NCBI GenBank assembly: GCA_949825045.1
Contig: OX463815.1
Span: forward strand, 20,019,231 to 20,083,230
Direction of reading: 5' to 3'
Length of the DNA: 64,000 nucleotides
Origin: Argyresthia goedartella
Taxonomy: Eukaryota; Arthropoda; Insecta; Lepidoptera; Argyresthiidae
The position numbers and the translations under genes were made by a program. Shown one piece after another: positions 55,740-64,000 of the stretch; the first letter of the stretch is position 1; each line of letters starts with the position of its first letter. The notes below the pieces were generated by a model that was not told the origin of the DNA, did not search any database, and worked only from the letters and a program-made list of their open reading frames with translations.

Positions 55740-57391
55740 ATAGGTATAGGTATAACTAGGTTATAAAATAATAGAATATTATGGGGTTCTCAATAGGGTA
55801 TACTTATGTTTTACTAACATTTTATTCCTTATTTATTTACTCCTATCCCTCTCCCTGTTAATGTCTGTTATTTAAAGGAATTTATTTACTTCTCGTATTA
55901 AGTAATATCTGTCCTTACATACTCTATTTTTACCTGAATCCTAGATAAAATCAGTCAACTGTCACATTATTCATATTTATGTTGAATGAAATTGAGAGTT
56001 TGAATTAATATTCAATTTGTGGTTATTCCAGCGACGTGGAATGAAGTTTGATATATTAATAAAACACTACATTGTAGTATTTGGAGTCAATGAGACTATA
56101 AACTTATTGAAAGTAGTTACTGAGTTGACTAATTTCTGCAACAACGTTTTCAATTTTATATGTTGGACTCGATGTCGAGAATTCAGAGTTTAAATAAACA
56201 AACCTGCAATTCTCGTCTTAACTGAATGATGATAAACGTTCAATTTCCCTAGACCTTGTATTGCAATCATGGAAGGCGGTCATGGTTAATTTTATTGATA
56301 CAATAGTTATTAATTAATTACCTTTGATCAAATTATGGAATAAGCCGTCGCAAAGCCACCGCCAATGTTCACATAACGCCAGAATGAAGCAATAGAAGTA
56401 CGGAAATTCACAGTTATGCTCTATTCAGATGTGCATATTTATATTACTATACGGATACATATACTTATATCTTCGCACTTTACGAAGTAACAATATCATG
56501 TTTGGATCTGCTGATGGTAGATTGAAGGTCAATTCATTAACCTTAAAATGAATCATGCTACTTACGCACTTCTATGGATGTGCAGAAATATTTTATACTT
56601 CATGCTATGCTATTGTGCATTACTAAAAGACAAATAAGTCTTTATTGAAACACATAACGTGTAACATAAACAACCAGTGAAACTTCATTGTGTATGTTTA
56701 TAGTTTTCTATATGTGGAAGAATATTTAATATAATCTTACTACATAAATATCAGATATTGACTGATGAGACAGTTGAATGTCATTCACAAACTATAATCC
56801 CATCCTGATCGGTCATACCCCATCCCAATCCGGTGAATCTATGACTAAATCCAATTCAGAAGACTTATACGCTACTCTTTTTATAAACGAGTATCAGAAC
56901 TACAAATTAATTGGTTTCGTAGAATTATCTGGGTAGAAGACCGAATCAAGTGGTAGGGGTTTCTTCCCCAAAATTTTATGAATATCAAATTTTCTTTTTA
57001 TTATTTTAATATTTATCATTTTTATTTCATTTTAGTCAATACTCAAAATATACTATGACATTTTATTATATGAATCTGCTTTATAAGGTTATTAATCATT
57101 TAATGGATATTTATCTGTATCATTCTTGTTAGTGGGGACATATTTAAGTATATATCTTTTATTGAAATTTAAAATGACTAAATATTCAATTTAAAACATT
57201 TCTTGTTTAAAATCTATTGTCAAAGTGTACAGCACTTCTTACTCATACCTCTAGAATTAGGGTTACTGGTTTCACAAGTAGTAGGAGTTCTAATTTGGCC
57301 ATCACAATTAATAAGAGACTGCGTTAAAGAGAAGGGTGGACGAGATAGAAAGGGGGGATGTTACACACTGAGGGGCAAAGGCGATACCCGG

Positions 57392-57723
57392 AGATGGTAA
57401 GATTAAGCCACACTCCATCACGCTGGCTCAGTGCGGGTTGATATACGGGTTTTACGATAAATACTGCCAAGTAGCGATAGTAGCCGGGACCTTCAGCATA
57501 ACGTGTCATCCGATACACGGAACGTCCGATAATGTATTTAAGATAAATTTATTATCCCAGTGGTACATGGGCAGAACCGGATTACAACCCGCATCTCCTG
57601 CGTGAAAATAAAGCGTGAAACTAGCTAGTCTGGTCTAGACCTTGGAGGTCTAAGGTAATAAAACAATTAAAGTAATGACTTATAAATAATTTTTTCATTT
57701 GTTTTGTTAAAATAACAGAAATA
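57392..57723 (-). repeat. Right inverted arm, contains SINE family 1
   Basis: This is the reverse complement of 40209-40541. Between the 5-kb repeat end (57365) and the arm lie 26 further SINE bases that the left arm lacks, so the two arms were cut at different SINE positions. Confidence 0.9.
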
Positions 57724-58040
57724 ATATGTACAAGGGAAATTAATCTACATAACTACACAAAAACATATTAAATTTTCAAATTGTCAACCTCGTTGTTGAA
57801 AGGAAAATGCAGAGCGAAACACAATTTTCACAATAAATACATAGTTCGTTAATTTGAAGGTTGTAGACCAAATACAACCAACCTCCTCGCTACGAGTACG
57901 AGTAACATGTGCGTTTTTATTTCTTTTTCTTTTTTTCAGTGAATTTTTCATCAAACTTTGCCGAAAATTTTGCTCAGTTGCCATAATTGCTTTTTGTGTT
58001 TTATAATACCATAATTGCTACTGCTCAAGTTTTCTTCGAT

Positions 58041-58292
58041 ATGACCCGTTTAAGCGAATCCTCTCCAGCTGAAATAGCCGACATCCATTATTATTATGAA
58101 ATGGCACGCGGAATGTCGATAGGCGCTCGAATCGCAAACATAGCTTCCTTCCCCGACCGACGACGCCGCGTACCATCCGCGCTAAATTTCAAAGAAGTGC
58201 CTAGAAGACTCTTCATGACTACACCTGGATCAAATCGTGATCATCGAGAACCACGTGTCATAATCGACGAGTCTGTAGAAGAAGCCTCTTAA
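58041..58292 (+). CDS. Small open frame with DUF4817-like HTH
   Basis: 83 codons from Met 58041. The segment AEIADIHYYYEMARGMSIGARI, FPDRRRRVPSALNFKEVPRRL fits the pattern of the N-terminal helix-turn-helix (DUF4817) that begins many insect transposon-encoded proteins: an ADxHxxY start, a helix, FPxRRxPS, then a second helix. NRDHREPR would be the following linker, usually rich in Arg and Pro. The frame ends soon after with DESVEEAS. Either a lone exon of a transposon gene or a fragment with a chance stop; an upstream in-frame Met at 57987 adds 18 residues without resemblance. Confidence 0.45.
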   Translation: MTRLSESSPAEIADIHYYYEMARGMSIGARIANIASFPDRRRRVPSALNFKEVPRRLFMTTPGSNRDHREPRVIIDESVEEAS

Positions 58293-59430
58293 GATGTCTT
58301 TATTTCTGTTTTTGTTGTTGTTATGTAGATTGATTAAGTTAGTTTCGTTTTTGTGTATTACTTTCATATTTAGTGTGTTTGTGCTGATACTGCAAATTAA
58401 TGCCATTCTATTCTACTCTTATTCCTAAACAAACTGTTACTTAAGTTTACAGTTAACGCTTTTTAGCGACTCTATTACTGGCAGTACCGCCGGTCCTTCA
58501 TGATCACTATCCAGTAAATTCGATTACGACAAACCCTTCATTTACGAAGATATTTTTTATGTAGTTGGAAAGGGGGATTTTGAGCGGCTTGTTTTAAACC
58601 TTTTTATTCGATAAAATGTGGTCCTTTTCATCTCTGTTCAATATGTTTACTTTATAAACACTCACACTGCATGTATGTATGAATGTCTGTTCATGTGTCC
58701 CCTCGTAACTACTCAAAGGCTAAAACGATTTCGAAAAATTATACGTCTTTAGATTCCTCTTGATAGCACGAGTCTAACTTGCGGATAAAAAAACTGACGG
58801 ATTTTAAGCGATTTAATGCGCAAGCTAAAAAACTTTTTGCAAGACTCTCGAGTATGGCATCAAAAAACTCAAAATATTATTGCTAATAGGCAAAAATAAT
58901 GCATTTTTACAAGTTAACTTACACACGAAGAAAAATAAAAAATAAATCGAATATGATCAACTAAATTAATTAGTAACTGGCTGAATAGGGTTGTGTTTGG
59001 AAAAGGAAATTTCCCTTTCAAGTGGTGATTTATGGCTGAATCTCGCACAGGAAAAGGAAACTCCATTAACTCTACCAGTGCTTTGGAAATACGCCCGTCA
59101 GAGATGATAGCATCAAGAATTTTCGACATTTTTTAAGCCACAGTACAATATAAAAATAATCTAAATTAATGACAATATTCTAACATCGTATTTATAGGTG
59201 CCAATAAGATGACTCAAAATAACAATTTTACAAAAATAAATAAATAAGAACAAGCAAAAGCGGTAATGAACATAACTTATGCTTATATACTTTCTCATGA
59301 AACCAGACTGGACCAGACCCCCCAAGCAGCCGTTAACGAGTATGACTTGTGCACGAGCCACGAGCCATCATCCTCCTCACCATATTTGAGGGAAGGGAGC
59401 ATAGACCCGCCGCAAGCATTTTAGTGAGCA
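58293..59430. other. Non-coding stretch
   Basis: No recognised gene. A 71-codon minus-strand frame (59129-58914) has no motif. A piece near 58665-58760 (TGTATGAATGTCTGTTCATG) resembles dispersed repeats of insects, but I cannot name it. Confidence 0.4.
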
Positions 59431-59439
59431 TTTTAGAAA

Positions 59440-60500
59440 TAAAACCTTTATTTGCAATGATAAGGGTGATTATCATCATATATTAAGGGGTCTTGTCGTC
59501 CCCTGTCGTTGCAGCAACCTCCAGTACTCTCTGTCCTGGGCCTTGGTCTTCATCTCCTGGTACGGTCCACTATGGCTCCAAATCTTTAGTTGGTCTGTAT
59601 ATCTTCCCCTAGGACGCCCTCGCTGGCGTTTGCCCTCAAGCTTGCCCAGTTTTTTTTTTGCATCTTATTTATTCATGAACAATATAAAATTGTATTTGAA
59701 ATTGCTTACAGACTAAAATATAAAATAATTAATTAACAAATCATGCAATTAAAACAATACAATATACATTTCACCATAAAAAATAACAATGTCAACAAAC
59801 ACATTTATCAAATTAATTACTTATATAATGTCAAAATTGTAAAATTGTAAAATAATACCTAATATAAGAATAAATTTGTCAACAATAAAAACAATAAATA
59901 ATATCAATTCAGTCAACTTTTGTCCTCAAAAAACCCTCTATAATTGTAAGGAGAAGTCCTTCATGTCTTAGAATGTGTCCTAAGCACTTGGCTCTTCTGA
60001 TTGCTATGGTTCTTATGATAGCTCGGGTCTCTTTAGCCATTCTTAAAACCTCTTCATTTGTTCTTTTCTCTGTCCAGCTAATTTTTAGCATCCTACGCCA
60101 GCACCACATTTCAAAGGCTTCCAAACGCTCTATGTCTTTAGTTGTCATGTTCCAGCTCTCGCAGCCATACAATGCAATACTCCATATAAGTGTTTTGATA
60201 AGTTGCTTCCTTACTCGTATGTTGATTTTGTTGCTGTAAATATGTCTGTTTGTTGTGAAAGCTCTTCTTGCAATGGCTATTCTGGTGCGTATTTCTTTCT
60301 CACTTCTACCTGTTTCTTCAATGATGCCTCCTAGATATGCGAATTGCTTAACTTGTTCCAGTTCATTCCCGTTCAATATTATCTTGATGACAGGGCTTTC
60401 CTTTTTGGCCGTCACAAGTACTTTTGTTTTCTTAATATTAATTTTAAGTTTGTATTTTTGAAAAATTCTGTTCATGGTTTCTAGGTTCGCCTGTAGCTAT
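59440..60500 (-). pseudogene. RTE-type LINE, ORF2 C-terminus
   Basis: The minus strand 60475-59940 reads LKINIKKTKVLVTAKKESPV, VKQFAYLGGIIEETGRSEKE, RTRIAIARRAFTTNRHIYSN, IALYGCESWNMTTKDIERLE and EMWCWRRMLKISWTEKRTNE. This is the characteristic C-terminal region of RTE elements after the RT core. It breaks at LTIIEG and resumes at 59650 with GKLEGKRQRGRPRGRYTDQL, the family's last segment. The break holds an A-tailed insert. RT and endonuclease are absent. Confidence 0.85.
59651..59935 (-). mobile_element. A-tailed insertion inside the RTE LINE
   Basis: About 285 AT-rich bases separate two parts of the RTE reading frame. On the minus strand the insert ends with a run of ten A before CTGGGCAAGC. 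It has no recognisable coding and could be a truncated retroposed piece. The target duplication is unclear. Confidence 0.55.
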
Positions 60501-60689
60501 TTTTCAGATTCCGTTACTAGGGTGATTATAAAGTTCATAAAAAATATCAAAAGAATGCCTTATCAGCAATTAAAATGTAGGATGCAAATGTTTTAATATT
60601 TTAGTCGTCATTATTTCTACATTATACCAGTATTATTACATTAAATCATTAAAACACGATAACAATAATAGCCAAGATCAATCTTTTGT

Positions 60690-62618
60690 ACATTAATGGT
60701 TAATAAATTCGCTTCTAGAGTAAAAACAGTTTGCAGAAGCCAATTGAATAGTTTACGTCTAAAGCAGTTCAACGGTAGCGTTTTTATGTCATGTGGTATT
60801 TTATTATTAATATTACACACATTTCTGAACAGTTTTTTTAAGATACAATGCTGTTCTCGGCGTGTGAGTTTCTTGTGTCCCTCGAAAAATAATCATGAGC
60901 TTTTACGAATAGCTTAGGATTAGATTTTACAAATTTACCGACTTCAAGTATATGAAGACAGGGAGTACCCTGTCTAGTAGTATGTTTAATTTTTTAAATA
61001 TTTGTTTACAATACTCATACGGGCCATACCATAAATAGCGAGCACACATTTTTTTGGACAATGAAGACTCTGTTAATTTCGGTACACTTAACCCAAATTA
61101 TAAGACTTATGACAGATTCGGCATAGCCATGATATGCAATGAGAGCGGTTTTTTTCGGCTGTTTTATGCAAACAACTTCGTACACAAACAAATCTATTTA
61201 TTATATACTTTGTTCATCTGTTCTTTCCAATTCAAATATCGATCAATTACAATACCTGAAAATGTCACACTAACAACCTCCTCCATTACCTACATTTGTC
61301 AATATATAAAATGTACATACATTGTTTTATTTAAATAAACTTGCAAATGGTTACTATTTAACCAATTAATTATAGAAGTAATAGTTATATTAATGTCAAG
61401 TTCATGAAGTGACATGTGCATCAGTTACGAGATACATTTATCGATATATCATCGGCGAGTAGAATGCAGCTTCATTCATGTATGTAAAGTAAGAAAAAAT
61501 GAGGTCCGACTACACTGCCTTGTGGTTCGCCAAATTGATTGCATTTAAGCTCGAATTTATAACATTTTACCTATTTTTTTCACCGAGACGACTAATTTCT
61601 ACACTTTGCACCCTATTGACTAAATAAGTCTGTAGCCAGTCTCGTGCTACATCTCTTATGCCAATTGTTTCATGTTTTGACATCAATAATGTTCAACAAA
61701 ATGGAACGCTTTGGACATATCGAAAAAAAGTCCTGTACTATAGTTTTTGTTGTGAACAATTTGGTCTACCAGTTTGAACACTGCCAAATTTGTAGTTTTT
61801 TTTTGAAATCCATGTTGCTCTGATTTAAATACCAAGGTATTGGTATTTAAATCAGAGCGGAGCTAATCAGAGCAAATCAGAGCAGAATTTTTAACTAAGC
61901 TCAAGAGCTTAGTTAAAAATTCGGATAACCTTACGTGCATTGCTTTTTCGAAAACCTTTAATAACACAGGCTTGAGTGTAATTGGATGATTATATCCTAT
62001 TTGAGATTTATCACCCTTTTTGTACAAAGGTTTTACCACCGATATTTTTAGTCTGTCTGGAAAACATCCTGTTTCAAGAGACAAGTTAATTAAATAATTT
62101 AATACAAGAGTTATTTCAAAGCAACTTGCCTTAATTATTTTAGTAGCTATACCATCATAGTCCTCTGAGTTGGTGTTATTTAGCGACATTATCAGTTTTG
62201 ACACAACGTCAATATCAAAGGGTTTCAGAGAAATACTCTCACCACTCCGATGGCTACCGCCGGTAAGAGCCAAGTCATGGTTAATTTTATTTGTGACTGT
62301 TATAAAGAAGTGATTGAGTGTTTGAGCTATTTCAGTTGCTTCCTGAACTAAAGTACCCTCATGACTATTATTGTGTATACAATCTGATGATTTTTTATTT
62401 CCTGATTCATTTTTAACAACATTCCATGATGATTTGAGGTTTTATTTTAACTATTTTCTACATATTTATTATTTGCATGTGTCTGCGATCAGGTAATACA
62501 ATTCTTTAATATTTTTGAGAATTCCTCGTATTTGGTTTTATTATTTTGAGTTTTTTGTTTGTAAAACATATATCGTAAAGACCTTTTTGTTTTTAGCAAA
62601 CTCTTAATCCTTTTGTTA
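60690..62618 (-). pseudogene. CR1/Daphne-like LINE, linker to C-terminus
   Basis: Minus strand with many breaks. The linker (about 62618-62280) includes NESGNKKSSDCIHNNSHEGT. The RT start (62273-61925) reads VSKLIMSLNNTNSEDYDGIA, LINLSLETGCFPDRLKISVV and FEKAMHVRLSEFLTK. After the twin palindromes come SEQHGFQKK, LFFDMSKAF and GEPQGSVVGPHFF (near 61520). The YxDD block is lost. The C-terminal part at about 60930-60690 reads KLFVKAHDYFSRDTRNSHAE. It is more decayed than the copy at 32 kb. Confidence 0.75.
61817..61922. repeat. Twin palindromes with templated filler
   Basis: 61817-61835 pair perfectly with 61840-61858 (loop GGTA); 61885-61902 pair perfectly with 61905-61922 (loop AA). The 26 bases between them contain AATCAGAGC twice, copied from the adjoining arm. 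The scar sits in LINE RT, between segments that are adjacent in related LINEs. Confidence 0.92.
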
Positions 62619-62619
62619 T

Positions 62620-62886
62620 CTATAATAATAATAATAAAATAATAAAAACTTGGACACTATTTACACACATTGATCTAGCCCCAAACAAAGATTCCCTGTA
62701 TCTTGGGTACTAGACAACGATACACATACTTATATAGATAAATATTATGCTTAGATAGATAAACAACCATGACTAGGGTACAAACTTCCGTCCTCATCAA
62801 ACAAATATTTGCCCCCACCGGGACTCGGACCCGGGACCCTTGGCTTCGTAGGCAGGGTCACTACCGACTCGGCCATTCGGGTCGTC
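62620..62886 (-). mobile_element. tRNA-derived SINE (family 2), full length
   Basis: Read on the minus strand, the head GACGACCCGAATGGCCGAGT holds an A box (TGGCCGAGTCGG) and the B box lies in GGGTCCGAGTCCCGG. The body shares GTCATGGTTGTTTATC and AGTGTCCAAG with the copy at 43030. The 3' tail is ATT repeats (62620-62652). ATCTAT stands on both sides (about 62614-62619 and 62888-62893), a likely target duplication. It sits at the upstream edge of the LINE linker. Confidence 0.85.
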
Positions 62887-63439
62887 AATCTATCTCGGTT
62901 TAACCTTCATGTATCTTTTTATTGTTGTTTAACAAAGATTAAACAACAAATAGAATAATCCATGGAAATTATCGAATGCTTTATTGAGGTCAGATTCTTC
63001 GTATAATTCTGAGAACGACAGGCATTGGAAACATTCCCGAAAGTTCCTAGTGTTATCACTACTATAGTCTCTTTTATTAATACATGAAGCCTTGGCCATA
63101 GTTTTTTTTTTACCTGAATCAAGAGCAGCTGTGCTGTTTCAGGATCAGATCAGACTTGTATTCTACGTTAAAACTTATAAATTGAGATACCTCTTAAAAC
63201 ACTTTCATTTTCTCATTATTTAAGAGCGTAAGAGCATTTGTTAAAGTTATTTTGATTATTATTATCATTATAATGGAGATTGGGATATTGAGGCCATGCA
63301 TTTTTGTCTATGATAGAGTCTCTGGTAGAGAAATAGGCTTTATTTATGAGTTTAAACTTAATAAATGTTTTAAACCTTTGCATGGGCGTAACTTAAGCAT
63401 ATACAGTTCTAGGTACATCCGAAATCTAGGTACATACAG
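62887..63439. other. Unassigned stretch between two LINE copies
   Basis: A minus-strand frame (63122-62919) may be part of a LINE but has no motif that I can place. A TTATTGTTGTTTAACAAAGATTAAACAACAA hairpin-like word occurs near 62920-62949. Otherwise nothing. Confidence 0.35.
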
Positions 63440-64000
63440 TTTATTTTAATTTGTAGTGTTGCAATTTTTACGATCGTACAATAAGTTTTCATATGTGTAT
63501 TGGCAAGCCACTGTAAGAATATTGATCTCCTTAAATCGTTCCCGGAGAGAATCACGTGATTTTGATATTGTATATCGAATTGCTCTCTTCTGTAATACAA
63601 ATACTGATTGGATATCTGTGGCTTTACCCCACAACATAAAATAATATCATATGACATAATGTGTGAAAGTGAGTGACTGGCTTCATCAGTAAACTGTCTA
63701 ATTTTCCATACAGAAAAGGCTGCAGAGCTCAATCTTCCAGCTATGGACGATGTGTGAGAACCCCACTGTAATTTTGAATCTAGATGAACACTTAAGAGTT
63801 TAGTTGACTATACCAGATCTAGGGCCTCATTATTCATTGAAATACTTAAAGTGGGATGCCCTCTGTCATTGGGTAGGGAGATTTTTTTTATTTTTTTTTT
63901 TGAATTCAGCACTAAATTATTGACCGTAAACTAGTTAAAAACGTGATTACTTTATTTAAATCCTCAAAATTGTTCTGGGCTCGGTCAGTCTTTAACATAA
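63440..64000 (-). pseudogene. CR1/Daphne-like LINE, ORF2 C-terminal part, cut by window end
   Basis: The minus strand reads, in shifting frames, SSAAFSVWKIRQFTDEASHS, MLWGKATDIQSVFVLQKRAI, DSLRERFKEINILTVACQYT and YENLLYDRKN. This is the same order as 32.6-32.3 kb. Toward 64000 the reading continues into the end of RT (LNSKK). The remainder lies outside the window. Confidence 0.8.

Larger units (their letters stand above)
52351..57365 (+). repeat. 5-kb terminal direct repeat, right copy (candidate giant LTR)
   Basis: This 5015-bp repeat matches 40544-45588 along its whole length. Small indels include the absence of a TACTAGACGATC-(T)n segment near 57297, a shorter stretch near 55500, and a longer TA microsatellite followed by TATAGG repeats (about 55697-55752). 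It contains the same TATAAAAG (52784-52791) and SINEs. It ends GGGATGTTACA next to the right inverted arm. Confidence 0.8.

Overview
The window looks like a repeat-dense stretch of a lepidopteran (moth or butterfly) nuclear genome. The reasons are an AT-rich background, a maT-type DD37D transposon, tRNA-derived SINEs with short 3' tails, CR1/Daphne-like LINEs, Merlin, and the dispersed repeat carrying a GACGGACGGACGG run near 37.4 kb. I found no host gene that I can name; almost every recognisable coding segment belongs to a transposable element, most of them broken.

Layout. 0-4.7 kb: a direct duplication carrying two maT elements, one truncated and fused to a mariner fossil, the other complete with TIRs and a TA target duplication and interrupted by one stop. 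4.8-9.5 kb: slivers of Tc1, an IS630/Tc1-like DDE transposase and LINEs. 9.5-18.5 kb: one minus-strand LINE split by a 7.1 kb nest of two non-coding LTR retrotransposons, with readable target duplications and a tRNA-Lys-type primer site. 18.5-24 kb: a Tc1-like element, a SINE, a 130-bp tandem array, a Merlin transposase and a Tc1 C-terminus. 24-30 kb: IS630-like transposase genes with a very long D-to-E spacing, a MITE, an RT-associated C-terminal domain and a second array-bearing repeat. 31.6-37.5 kb: a mariner holding a LINE that itself holds an RNase H LINE fragment. 40.2-57.7 kb: a Ty3/Gypsy gag-pol region between 5-kb direct repeats, the whole bracketed by 333-bp inverted arms. 58-64 kb: RTE and CR1-like LINE remains and a SINE.

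The genes do not form a pathway; the relations are those of nesting and relative age. The most unusual pattern is a recurrent scar: two palindromes back to back (A A' B' B), seen clearly at 1.0, 5.3, 26.4 and 61.8 kb. In the first-rank case at 5.3 kb an uninterrupted copy of the same sequence elsewhere in the window shows that A and B were once adjacent. The other notable structures are the 5-kb terminal direct repeats, a G-patch-like segment ahead of the Gypsy protease, and a covarying stem-loop in the non-coding LTR family.

All protein identities are from reading motifs by eye, without a database search.
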